From DAOUJW01 sp034422115 (GTDB lineage Bacteria > Chloroflexota > Dehalococcoidia > Lucifugimonadales > UBA2985): a stretch of 64,000 nt of DNA. The DNA lies in assembly GCA_034422115.1 (NCBI GenBank), contig DAOUJW010000001.1:1-64000 (forward strand). The letters are read 5' to 3'. The notes below the pieces were generated by a model. It did not search any database, was not told the origin of the DNA, and was given only the letters and a program-made list of their open reading frames with translations. The first letter of the stretch is position 1. Each line of letters begins with the position of its first letter. A program made the position numbers and the translations under genes. This document shows positions 31,688-39,373 of the stretch, in pieces.

Positions 31688-32875
31688 CTACTCTTTAGGC
31701 ATTCCCAGGCCCCGCTGGGCGATAATGGTTCTCTGTATCTCCGATGATCCCATGTGGAGGGTCGTGGCCACGGAGCTTATGTAGGCCTCCTCCAGCCTGC
31801 CCATCAGGGGAGCGGCCTTGGAGCCAGGCTCAAGGGAGCCGTAGAGGCCCAGCACCTGCAGGGCGTCTCCCGTGAACTGCCGCCACATCTCCGTGCTCAG
31901 GAGCCGGCTCATGGAGGCCGCGTGGCTGGAGTCCGCGCCTTCAAGCTGCATCCATGCCACCCGGTACGCGGCCACGCGGCAGGCCTCGATGCTCATGGCC
32001 ATCTCGCCCAGCTTGCTGCGTACGTGGGAATGGTCGAAGAGGGCCTTGCCTCCTGCCGACGTCTCCCTGGTGTAGGCCGCGAGGTCGTCCAGGAGGGCGC
32101 GGGCGCGACCCACCAGCTCTATGCCCACGCGCTGGCGGTTCAGGACGCTCATGGCTATCTGCCACCCCATGCCCGGCTCCCCCACCATCCACTCCGCGGG
32201 CGCTGGCAGGTCGTCAAAGAACACCTCGTTGAGCATTCCGCTTCTGCCGTCCACCTCGTCCAGGGCGCGCAGGCTGATATCGTCGGTGTTCATGTTTATC
32301 ACAAAGTAGCTTACGTCCCGGTGCCTGGGGGCCTCCGGGTTGGTGCGGGCCAGAATGTGTATCCAGTCCGCCCTGGCCCCTCCGCCCACGTAGTCCTTCT
32401 GGCCGTTGACCACGTAGTGGTCGCCGTTCTGGACGGCCGTGGTCCGAACTGACGCCAGGTCCGTTCCGCCGCCGGGCTCGGTGTACCCCTGGCACCAGAA
32501 GGTCTCCGCCGCGGCGATGGCCGGCAGATGGGCGCTCTTCAGGTGGTCGGAGCCGTACTCGATAATGGCGGGGCCTATCAGGTTGGGGCCGTCGTCGTAG
32601 GAGATGGCCTCGGGGACGCCCCGGTAGGCCATCTCCTCTCGAAAGAGCATGTGAATTACGGGTGAGCAGTCCTGGCCGCCGTGCTCTGCGGGCCAGTGCA
32701 TGGTCGCCCAGCCCCTCTGGGCCACCTTCCTGCGCGCCTCCAGCACCGTGGGCCAGAGGTCGTCGCTGTAGGCGGTCCTGTCCTGCCAGCGTATCTCCGG
32801 GGGGATTTCGGCGAGAATGAACTCCCGCACCTCGTCCCGGAAGGCCGACTCCTCGGCGCTAAAGCGAAAGTCCAC
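31688..32875 (-). CDS. Acyl-CoA dehydrogenase
   Basis: A 395-residue acyl-CoA dehydrogenase beginning MDFRFSAEESAFRDEVREFI. The middle domain has GYTEPGGGTDLASVRTTA (flavin and substrate contacts), and the C-terminal domain ends in GSSEIQRTIIAQRGLGMPKE, the classical region that closes the active site. The LYGSLEPGS segment occupies the catalytic-base position. It is complete and more canonical than the neighbour at 30356. The GNAT gene ends 11 bases upstream on the same strand, so the group may be one transcript. Confidence 0.93.
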   Translation of the reverse strand: MDFRFSAEESAFRDEVREFILAEIPPEIRWQDRTAYSDDLWPTVLEARRKVAQRGWATMHWPAEHGGQDCSPVIHMLFREEMAYRGVPEAISYDDGPNLIGPAIIEYGSDHLKSAHLPAIAAAETFWCQGYTEPGGGTDLASVRTTAVQNGDHYVVNGQKDYVGGGARADWIHILARTNPEAPRHRDVSYFVINMNTDDISLRALDEVDGRSGMLNEVFFDDLPAPAEWMVGEPGMGWQIAMSVLNRQRVGIELVGRARALLDDLAAYTRETSAGGKALFDHSHVRSKLGEMAMSIEACRVAAYRVAWMQLEGADSSHAASMSRLLSTEMWRQFTGDALQVLGLYGSLEPGSKAAPLMGRLEEAYISSVATTLHMGSSEIQRTIIAQRGLGMPKE

Positions 32876-32886
32876 TCAGGCCGCTC

Positions 32887-33480
32887 CTAAGGTCTCCACC
32901 AGGTGCTGCGGTCGGAGAGGGAGACCTCCATCACAACCACGTCCAGGTAGCCGCCGTAGTAGTCCATGATGCGGGCGGGAAGGGTAGCCACTCGCTCGAA
33001 GCCCATGCGCTCTGCGAATCTGATGGCGGCCTCCTCCCGGCGGGGCACCAGGTCTATGTACACCTTGTAGAGGTTTATCTCCTTGGCAATGTCCAGGAGC
33101 TCCCGGATGACGATGGAACCCAGCCCTCTCTGCCTGTACTCCGGGTCTACCACCACTCTCAGCTCTCCGATGTGGCGACGTGAGAAGGCGCGGGTGCGGT
33201 GTATGGTGGCGTCGCAGACGATCTCGCCGTCCACAACGGCCTCAAGGGCAATCACGCGCTCGTGGTTGATGTTGTGGGTCCACTCCCGGATTACCTCTAG
33301 GTCCGTAACGTTGTCCTTGAGGTAGTAGAGGTCCTCCTCCGGTATCCTGCTGAAGAAGCCGTGCAGGGACTCGTGGTCCTGCTCCGCCAGGGGCCTCACC
33401 TCGACGGCGGTGCCGTCGTCAAGGGTGAATTGCTTCGGGAATCCCTCAAATGTGGGTACGATCCTGGATCCTGATGTCAT
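32887..33480 (-). CDS. GNAT family N-acetyltransferase
   Basis: 197 residues from the ATG preceded by AAGGAGAGG. The GNAT motif A is clear: LRVVVDPEYRQRGLGSIVIRELL, here cited only as the acetyl-CoA pyrophosphate loop RQRGLG. The downstream 'AAIRFAERMGFERVATLPARI' is motif B. It transfers an acyl group from acyl-CoA to an unknown amine. It lies just upstream of the acyl-CoA dehydrogenase genes on the same strand. An upstream in-frame start would add 18 basic residues without a ribosome-binding site. Confidence 0.85.
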   Translation of the reverse strand: MTSGSRIVPTFEGFPKQFTLDDGTAVEVRPLAEQDHESLHGFFSRIPEEDLYYLKDNVTDLEVIREWTHNINHERVIALEAVVDGEIVCDATIHRTRAFSRRHIGELRVVVDPEYRQRGLGSIVIRELLDIAKEINLYKVYIDLVPRREEAAIRFAERMGFERVATLPARIMDYYGGYLDVVVMEVSLSDRSTWWRP

Positions 33481-33621
33481 ATAACCTCTCCTTCTGCGAT
33501 TCTGCTTTGTTTCGATTACTCTCGCGCCTCTCAAGGGCGCCTGCCTTTTGGCCTGGAAAAAACCCCAACGGGGATTCTAATACACTCTGAGCCAATAAGA
33601 TAGCCTTATCCCCGATTCCCC

Positions 33622-33918
33622 CTAGTGCTCTCCCTCCATTATCCAGATGGAGGTCTCCTGCGGCTCCACCAGCAGCTTGCCAATCTGTTCCAGCACCTGC
33701 ACCCTGTCCGGGTCGTTGTCGTAGGCCCTCCAGGCCCCAAGGCTAATCCAGGTGCTTATCACCAGGCAGGCGCCGGGCTGCTCCACCGAAAAGAGGGTCT
33801 CGCCGGATATGTAGCCCGGACTCCTGAGGGCCAGCCTGCGCAGGTCCCGCAGCTTCTCCTGGAGAATGGAGCGGTCCTCATCCCTGACTACGCGCTTCAT
33901 CAGGACTCTGACGGTCAT
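33622..33918 (-). CDS. ABM domain (antibiotic biosynthesis monooxygenase-like) protein
   Basis: 98 residues from the ATG preceded by GAGGTGA. The fold pattern of a small dimeric ferredoxin-like ABM protein is seen: VRVLMKRVV (strand), a helix ILQEKLRDLRRLALRSPGYISGETL (central part), ACLVISTWISLGAWRAYDND and a final IWIMEG strand. Such proteins may be heme-degrading, quinol-monooxygenase-like or simply ligand-binding. The catalytic residues are not diagnostic here. Nothing nearby suggests its substrate. Confidence 0.75.
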   Translation of the reverse strand: MTVRVLMKRVVRDEDRSILQEKLRDLRRLALRSPGYISGETLFSVEQPGACLVISTWISLGAWRAYDNDPDRVQVLEQIGKLLVEPQETSIWIMEGEH

Positions 33919-34110
33919 GGCGATCACCTCAAACCGGGTCTTGCAGACCAACCCTTTGTTGGGCAATCGGGCCGCTGCCTGCTCACGCAGGCGCGGGAGT
34001 CTCGTGCGAGCGCCGACCATAACTGGTCCTGCGGTGCAAATGTCTATATCTAAATATTAAGCCACACAGGGATTCCAAGGCAAGGATTGGGGTGGTTAGT
34101 TGGCACACTG

Positions 34111-34223
34111 TTTGACCCACTATTTGACGGCTTTTACGGGCGCAATTCGTATCTGAGTTATATGGTTCTATAGGCTGTCGGGGTATTTATTTGACACGCT
34201 ATTTGGCAGCTTGTTTGACACCG
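34111..34223 (+). promoter_or_regulatory. Degenerate direct repeats upstream of the nuo operon
   Basis: TTTGACCCACTATTTGACGG at 34111 and TTTGACACGCTATTTGGCAG at 34190 begin two 23-base copies differing at 4 positions, 79 bp apart. A third partial copy TTTGACACCG is at 34214. They lie 120-230 bases before the nuo promoter in an otherwise AT-rich gap and could be regulator sites. Confidence 0.4.
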
Positions 34224-34231
34224 TTGAGAAT

Positions 34232-34302
34232 CTTATTCCGCTCGCCCCCGTATCAAGTACGGGGCAAGCTCTGAGCTTGTCGAAGGGTACGAGCGGAATA
34301 AG
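34232..34302. repeat. Dispersed repeat, family B (copy 3)
   Basis: CTTATTCCGCTCG...CGAGCGGAATAAG palindrome around CCCCGTATCAAGTACGGGG and CTGAGCTTGTCGAAGG. It lies between the gap repeats and the nuo promoter. Confidence 0.8.
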
Positions 34303-34342
34303 AGCGCGCGGCCAGACAATGACCATACCCTCCTCCCCTTCA

Positions 34343-34371
34343 TTGACATAGCTATGAAGCGGTAGTATATT
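34343..34371 (+). promoter_or_regulatory. Promoter of the nuo operon
   Basis: Perfect TTGACA (34343-34348), a 17-base spacer and TATATT (34366-34371), 65 bases before nuoA. It is the strongest promoter candidate of the region and the only one seen before the eleven-gene run. Confidence 0.75.
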
Positions 34372-34436
34372 CTGGTTGCGGTCAACGATTCTACGGGCAT
34401 TGTTCCCGTATACAGTTATTGCTTTGGGGGCTGTAA

Positions 34437-34808
34437 GTGGCGCCTGAAGGATTCACAATAAACTACACCGCGGTGGTGATCACAGCAATTGTGGGCGCCA
34501 TTGCGATGGGCATCATGTTTGCCGCGTCCTTCCTGTTGTCCCCCAAGAGGCGCTCCACGCTCAAGGACATGCCCTACGAGTGCGGCATCCCGCCGGAGCC
34601 TTACTCCTGGTCCCAGCTCCACATGCGGTACTACATCTTCGCCATCCTCTTCCTCATTTTCGACGTTGAGGCCGTCTTCCTCTTCCCCTGGGCCGTGGTC
34701 TTCCTAACCAGCATTGACGCGGTGTTCTACGAGATGCTCCTGTTCATCGCCATTCTCTTCTTTGGGATAATTTACGGCTGGAAGAAGGGGGTGCTGCAAT
34801 GGAGATAA
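34437..34808 (+). CDS. nuoA: NADH-quinone oxidoreductase subunit A
   Basis: 123 residues, three transmembrane helices. YECGIPPEPYSW is the conserved loop (Y-E-C-G), and MRYYIFAILFLIFDVEAVFLFPW (cited in part as FDVEAVFLFPW) the family signature. It is a membrane-arm subunit at the junction with the peripheral arm. The start is GTG. It overlaps nuoB by 10 bases, and it is the first gene of an operon in the order A-B-C-D-H-I-J-K-L-M-N. Confidence 0.96.
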   Translation: MAPEGFTINYTAVVITAIVGAIAMGIMFAASFLLSPKRRSTLKDMPYECGIPPEPYSWSQLHMRYYIFAILFLIFDVEAVFLFPWAVVFLTSIDAVFYEMLLFIAILFFGIIYGWKKGVLQWR

Positions 34809-35320
34809 GCACAGGAAGCGGCAACCAGGAGCCAAGGAGCATTCTAAACAGGGCCGCTCCCGGGATTGTGACGGGCAGGTCGGAGGAGCTTATCGCCCTG
34901 GCCCGGAAGTCGTCCCTGTGGCCCATGACATTTGGCCTGGCCTGCTGCGCCATCGAGATGATAAGCACCTACATGGCTCACCACGACCTTGACCGCTTCG
35001 GGATAGTCACCTGGCCTTCGCCGCGACAGTCCGACGTGATGATTGTGGCGGGCACAGTCGTCAAGAAGATGGCGGAGCCGATAAAGATTCTCTACGAGCA
35101 AATGCCGGAGCCCAAGTGGGTAATTGCTATGGGCAGCTGCGCCACCAACGGGGGGCCGTACTACAGGTCCTACTCCGTGGTCATGGGGGTGGACCACATT
35201 GTGCCTGTGGACGTGTACGTGCCCGGGTGTCCCCCCAGGCCGGAGGCCCTGATGGAGGGCATCTTGAAGCTCCAGGACAAGATCTCCCAGGACGCCAAAG
35301 AGCGTGGTCGAAAGGCGTAG
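34799..35320 (+). CDS. nuoB: NADH-quinone oxidoreductase subunit B
   Basis: 173 residues holding the terminal cluster N2 next to the quinone site. The four cysteines are all present: the tandem pair in FGLACCAIEM, one in IAMGSCATNGGPY, one in YVPGCPPRPEAL. GDVMIVAGT-like DVMIVAGTV is conserved. It is soluble and bound to the membrane interface. It overlaps both neighbours by about 10-17 bases. Confidence 0.97.
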   Translation: MEISTGSGNQEPRSILNRAAPGIVTGRSEELIALARKSSLWPMTFGLACCAIEMISTYMAHHDLDRFGIVTWPSPRQSDVMIVAGTVVKKMAEPIKILYEQMPEPKWVIAMGSCATNGGPYYRSYSVVMGVDHIVPVDVYVPGCPPRPEALMEGILKLQDKISQDAKERGRKA

Positions 35321-35816
35321 GCGGGAGCAGGCCCCTCAGGCCCAGGTCACGCTGGACGAAAAGGGCCGCATCCTGGAAGGGCTGCTCCCCGAGGCGCTCA
35401 GGGAGTACGAGCCTGAGGTAACGTCTTCCTTTGACATGGTGGAGGCCGCGGTCAAGCCCGAAATCGTCCCCGCCGTGTGTTCGACCCTGAAAGACAACCC
35501 CGACCTGGCCTTCGACTTCCTCCTGTGCCTGTGCGTTGTGGACTACGAGGAGGAGATGCAGGTGGTCTATCACCTGTACAGCACCGTCAAGAAGCACAAG
35601 ATGGCGCTCAAGGCCAGCGTCCCCACGGAAGCGCCCACCATGCCCTCGGTGATGTCGGTGTGGTCGGGCGCGGACTGGTACGAGCGGGAGGCCCACGACC
35701 TCTTCGGCGTGGCCTTCGAGGGCCATCCCAACATGACGCCCCTGCTGCTGTACGAGGGGTTCGAGGGATACCCTGGTCGGAAGAGCTATGACTTCAACGA
35801 CTACACGGAGTGGTAG
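35304..35816 (+). CDS. nuoC: NADH-quinone oxidoreductase subunit C
   Basis: A 170-residue peripheral-arm subunit with the signature region ADWYEREAHDLFGVAFEGHP and a C-terminal GYPGRKSYDF. It is a separate protein, not fused to NuoD as in E. coli. The first ~25 residues (basic, Gln-rich) are poorly conserved; the start overlaps nuoB by 17 bases, so a later start is possible. Confidence 0.95.
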   Translation: MVERRRREQAPQAQVTLDEKGRILEGLLPEALREYEPEVTSSFDMVEAAVKPEIVPAVCSTLKDNPDLAFDFLLCLCVVDYEEEMQVVYHLYSTVKKHKMALKASVPTEAPTMPSVMSVWSGADWYEREAHDLFGVAFEGHPNMTPLLLYEGFEGYPGRKSYDFNDYTEW

Positions 35817-35819
35817 GCA

Positions 35820-36932
35820 GTGAGCACTGAGCAGCAACTGGACATGGTCCAGATGATGGTCAACATGGGGCCTCAGCACCCCAGCACTCACGGCGTGTTC
35901 CGCATGCTGCTGTGGGTGGACGGGGAGCGCATTGTGGACGTGGAGCCGCACATCGGATACCTGCACCGGGGCGCGGAGAAGCTGTGCGAGGGTGAGCTTT
36001 ACGCCCAGATAGTCACCCTCTTTGACCGCCTGGACTACATCTCCAACTTCAACAATGAGCTGGCCTTCTGCATGGCTACGGAGAAGCTCATGGGCCTTGA
36101 GATACCGGAGCGGGCGGAGTACATCCGCGTCCTCATGTGCGAGCTGAACCGCGTGGCCAGCCACCTCCTCTTCTTCGGCACAATGGGCCTGGACGTTGGG
36201 GCCATGACCCCCGTCATGTACACCTTCCGTGACAGGGAGAAGATACAGTCCCTTTTCGAAGCTGTGAGCGGCGCGCGGATGATGCACAACTACATCCGCA
36301 TCGGGGGCGTCAAGAACGACCTGCCGGACGACTTCCCGCAGCAGATGGCCAGGCTCATCCCGGAGATCAAGCAGGGCATAGACGAGGCGGACAGGCTGCT
36401 GAGCTTCAGCGAGATATTCCTGGCGCGCACCAAGGGCATAGGGGTCATCGACGCGGAGACGGCCATCGCCAACGGCATGAGCGGCCCGTCGCTCAGGGCC
36501 TGCGGCGTGCCCATGGACGTGCGCAAGGACGAACCGTACTCCGTCTACGACCGCTTCGACTTCGGCATACCCATCGGCGAGAGGGGCGACTGCTGGGACA
36601 GGTACTACGTGCGGGTTGAGGAGATGCGCCAGTCGCTCCGCATCATTGAGCAGGCGATGGACCAGATTGAGGCCGGGCCGGTGTCGGTGCCCGTGAGGAT
36701 TGTGCTGCGACCCCCTGAGGGCGAGGTGTACGTGCGGGCTGAGAACCCCCGGGGCGAGATTGGCGTGTACCTGGTGAGCAAGGGCGCGGACAGGCCCTAC
36801 CGCGTTAAGGTGCGGCCGCCATCCTTCTGTAACCTGATGTCCCTGAAGCACCTGCTCCGGGACGCCTACGTCGCCGACTCCGTGGTGATACTCGGCTCCC
36901 TGGACGTGGTCCTCGGCGAGGTGGACCGGTGA
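35820..36932 (+). CDS. nuoD: NADH-quinone oxidoreductase subunit D
   Basis: A 370-residue 49-kDa-type subunit forming the quinone-binding cavity with NuoB. The N-terminal MGPQHPSTHGVFRMLLWVDG and EPHIGYLHRGAEKL contain the quinone-contact His, and the C-terminal CNLMSLKHLLRDAYVADSVVILGSLD is cited only as its DVVLGEVDR end. The start is GTG, 3 bases after nuoC. Its last 12 codons lie in a 24-bp tandem duplication shared with the start of nuoH. Confidence 0.97.
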   Translation: MSTEQQLDMVQMMVNMGPQHPSTHGVFRMLLWVDGERIVDVEPHIGYLHRGAEKLCEGELYAQIVTLFDRLDYISNFNNELAFCMATEKLMGLEIPERAEYIRVLMCELNRVASHLLFFGTMGLDVGAMTPVMYTFRDREKIQSLFEAVSGARMMHNYIRIGGVKNDLPDDFPQQMARLIPEIKQGIDEADRLLSFSEIFLARTKGIGVIDAETAIANGMSGPSLRACGVPMDVRKDEPYSVYDRFDFGIPIGERGDCWDRYYVRVEEMRQSLRIIEQAMDQIEAGPVSVPVRIVLRPPEGEVYVRAENPRGEIGVYLVSKGADRPYRVKVRPPSFCNLMSLKHLLRDAYVADSVVILGSLDVVLGEVDR

Positions 36933-36968
36933 ACCTCCTTGACGGTGGACCGGTGAGCCTCCTTGACG
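36921..36968 (+). repeat. 24-bp tandem duplication at the nuoD/nuoH junction
   Basis: GTGGACCGGTGAACCTCC... (36921-36944) is followed directly by GTGGACCGGTGAGCCTCC... (36945-36968), 23 of 24 bases alike. The first copy contains the nuoD stop and a GTG for nuoH. The second supplies another in-frame GTG eight codons later. Confidence 0.9.
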
Positions 36969-38071
36969 TGGGCATACTGGTCGCGCTTGTCCTGGGGCTG
37001 CTGACGGCCCTGTCCGTCGTGGTGCTCTCCCTGACGTACCTGGAGAGGAAGTTCCTGGGCCGCATACAGATGCGGTTGGGCCCCATGCGCGTCGGCCCCC
37101 ACGGGCTCCTCCAGCCGGTGGCAGACGCCATAAAGCTGATGTCCAAGGAGGACATACTGCCGGGAGAGGTGAACCGCGTGGTGTACTGGGTTGCGCCCCT
37201 GGCGGTGTTTGTGCCCACCTTCATGATATGGGTGACCATCCCCTTTGCCAGGGACGTGGTCATACGCAACCTGGACATGGGCCTGTTCTACATAGTGGCG
37301 CTTTCCGTGCTGTCCATAGTGGGTCTTGTGGCCGCGGGCTGGGCCTCCGCCAACAAGTACTCCGTGCTGGGCGGGTTCCGGGCGGCGGCGCAGCTCATCA
37401 GCTACGAGATTCCCCTGATACTGGCCGTCCTGGGCGTGGCTATGCTGGGCCAGACCCTGAACATAGAAGAGGTCGTGGAGAACCAGTCGCCGGTGCCCTA
37501 TGTCCTGCTTCAGCCCCTGGGCCTGGTGATATTCCTCATTGCGGGGCTGGCTGAGCTTGGCCGCACGCCCTTTGACATACACCCGGCGGAGTCGGAGGTT
37601 GTGGGCGGGCCATTCGTGGAGTACAGCGGCGCGCACTGGGCCGTCTTCTTCCTGGCCGAGTATATCAACACCTTTGCCATCGCTGCCCTGACGGTGCTGC
37701 TGTTCCTGGGCGGCTGGCGCATCCCGGGCGTCTCGGACGACCTCACTATTGCCGGAGTCGGGGTGTTCCTGGTGAAGACCTACTTCGTCATTCTGGTCAT
37801 ATTCTGGATACGCGGCACCTACCCGCGCCTGCGGATCGATCAGCTGATGAGCCTGGGCTGGAAGGTGCTGGTGCCGCTGTCCTTCGTCAACATAGTTATC
37901 ACAGGGGTGTACCTGTTCTACGGCTGGCCCGCCTGGACGCTGTCGATTATGTCAGTCGGCGTGCTGGTGGGCACGGTCTGGGGCCTGAGCAGGCGCATGA
38001 AGACGCTGCCCGCGCCCGAGTACACCGTGAGGCTGTACACTCCAACCCAGGAGGTGGGCGATGCTAGGTAA
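36929..38071 (+). CDS. nuoH: NADH-quinone oxidoreductase subunit H
   Basis: 380 residues with eight membrane helices; it completes the quinone chamber. Landmarks are YLERKFLGRIQMRLGPMRVGPHG (E-R-K and R-x-G-P), ELGRTPFDIHPAESEVVGG and FFLAEYINTFA, all classical. Two starts are possible because of a 24-bp duplication: GTG at 36929 (overlapping the nuoD stop) or GTG at 36953 (NH2-MSLLDVGILVAL). The second resembles other NuoH N-termini more closely. Confidence 0.96.
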   Translation: MNLLDGGPVSLLDVGILVALVLGLLTALSVVVLSLTYLERKFLGRIQMRLGPMRVGPHGLLQPVADAIKLMSKEDILPGEVNRVVYWVAPLAVFVPTFMIWVTIPFARDVVIRNLDMGLFYIVALSVLSIVGLVAAGWASANKYSVLGGFRAAAQLISYEIPLILAVLGVAMLGQTLNIEEVVENQSPVPYVLLQPLGLVIFLIAGLAELGRTPFDIHPAESEVVGGPFVEYSGAHWAVFFLAEYINTFAIAALTVLLFLGGWRIPGVSDDLTIAGVGVFLVKTYFVILVIFWIRGTYPRLRIDQLMSLGWKVLVPLSFVNIVITGVYLFYGWPAWTLSIMSVGVLVGTVWGLSRRMKTLPAPEYTVRLYTPTQEVGDAR

Positions 38072-38561
38072 CCTCAAAGGGCTGTTCGTCACTCTGTCTA
38101 CGTTGTTTCGCAAGCCGGTGACTTACCAGTACCCCGCCGCCCACAAGCCCATCGAGCCTCGCTACATGGGCTTCCCGGTCCTGACCTGGGACGAGCAGGT
38201 GGGCGAGCCCTTCTGCACTGGCTGCATGGTGTGCGTGCGGTACTGCCCCACGCAGTGCATGTCCGCGGTGATGAAGGACAACCCGCTCCACGCCGAAGGC
38301 CAGAGCTCCCGGCGGAAGATAGTCGACAGCTTTGAGATTAACCTTGGCCGGTGCATTGTCTGCGGGATATGCGTGGACGTGTGCAACTTCGACGCAATCG
38401 AGATGAGCCACGAGCACGAGATGAGCAAGTTCGCCCGCAACGGCAACCGCGCGGACCTGGACAAGCTGCTCGATATGGGCAAGAACTACCAGGTGGAGGT
38501 GGGCTGGAAACCCAGCAAGGGGGCTGCTGAGGAAGAGGAAGCCGTGGAGGCCGAGACCTAA
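38061..38561 (+). CDS. nuoI: NADH-quinone oxidoreductase subunit I
   Basis: A 166-residue 8Fe ferredoxin-like subunit. Two [4Fe-4S] motifs: CTGCMVCVRYCP and CIVCGICVDVCN (C-x2-C-x2-C-x3-C each). An amphipathic N-terminus (LKGLFVTLSTLFRKPVTYQYP) lies along the membrane. It transmits electrons to N2. In a complex without NuoEFG this subunit is the expected docking point for an external donor such as ferredoxin. It overlaps nuoH by 11 bases. Confidence 0.97.
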   Translation: MLGNLKGLFVTLSTLFRKPVTYQYPAAHKPIEPRYMGFPVLTWDEQVGEPFCTGCMVCVRYCPTQCMSAVMKDNPLHAEGQSSRRKIVDSFEINLGRCIVCGICVDVCNFDAIEMSHEHEMSKFARNGNRADLDKLLDMGKNYQVEVGWKPSKGAAEEEEAVEAET

Positions 38562-38563
38562 GT

Positions 38564-39052
38564 ATGACTCCGGTAGTGTTCTACATACTGGCGGCGATAT
38601 GCCTGGCGGGCGCGCTGGGCGTGGTGATGACGCGCAACGTGGTCTACGCCGCCCTGTTGCTGCTGCTGGCCCTGCTGGGAGTGGCCGGCCTGTACCTGGT
38701 GCTGCTGGCCGAGTTCCTGGCCCTGGTCCAGGTGCTCATCTACGGGGGCGCCATCATCATAGTCGCGCTCTTTGTCATAATGCTCACGCGGCAGCAGGAG
38801 TTCCGCACAATGACGGACAATCCCCAGTGGCCCCTGGCGGGGCTGATCTCCATCGCCGTGTTCGTGGTGCTGTTCCTGGCCATGCGGGAGGGCAGTCCCT
38901 TCGCAAGCGAGCGGGGATCGTTGGGATTCGCGGAGCTTGGCGACAGCCTCTTCGCGCAGTGGGCGGTACCCTTTGAGGTGGCGTCCCTGGTGCTGCTGGT
39001 GGCCTTGATAGGGGCCATCGTCATCGCGCGGGAAGGCGGTGAAGAGGAGTGA
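38564..39052 (+). CDS. nuoJ: NADH-quinone oxidoreductase subunit J
   Basis: 162 residues with five membrane helices. The conserved helix 3 region ALVQVLIYGGAIIIVALFVIML (cited as QVLIYGGAIIIVALFV) with its pi-bulge glycines is clear. It is part of the proton path between quinone cavity and antiporters. It overlaps nuoK by 4 bases. Confidence 0.95.
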   Translation: MTPVVFYILAAICLAGALGVVMTRNVVYAALLLLLALLGVAGLYLVLLAEFLALVQVLIYGGAIIIVALFVIMLTRQQEFRTMTDNPQWPLAGLISIAVFVVLFLAMREGSPFASERGSLGFAELGDSLFAQWAVPFEVASLVLLVALIGAIVIAREGGEEE

Positions 39053-39360
39053 CGGTCACACTGCTCCACTTCCAGGTGCTCGCCGCCGCCCTGTTCTCGA
39101 TAGGGATATACGGGGTGCTGGCGCGTCGGAGCGCGGTGCTCATTCTGCTGGCCCTTGAGCTTATGCTCAACGCCGTCAACATCAACCTGATAGCCTACGC
39201 GGCGTACATGGAGCCAATCCGGGCCACGGGGCAAGTCATCGCTATATTCGTCATAACCGTTGCGGCGGCAGAGGTGGGACTGGCAATGGCCATCATCCTG
39301 CGGCTGTTCAGAAACCGGACCACGGTGGATGTGGATGAGGTGGATCTTATGAAATGGTAG
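39049..39360 (+). CDS. nuoK: NADH-quinone oxidoreductase subunit K
   Basis: 103 residues, three membrane helices, MrpC-like. Two buried glutamates are seen at expected places: LLALELMLNAVNINL and VAAAEVGLAMAIIL. The start is GTG overlapping the nuoJ stop. Confidence 0.96.
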   Translation: MTVTLLHFQVLAAALFSIGIYGVLARRSAVLILLALELMLNAVNINLIAYAAYMEPIRATGQVIAIFVITVAAAEVGLAMAIILRLFRNRTTVDVDEVDLMKW

Positions 39361-39373
39361 GCGCCCTTAACCA

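Noticed and set aside
35181..36851. Long minus-strand open frame opposite nuoC and nuoD
   Set aside because: Same reason: the plus-strand genes are unmistakable, and the antisense product is low-complexity His/Val/Leu-rich.
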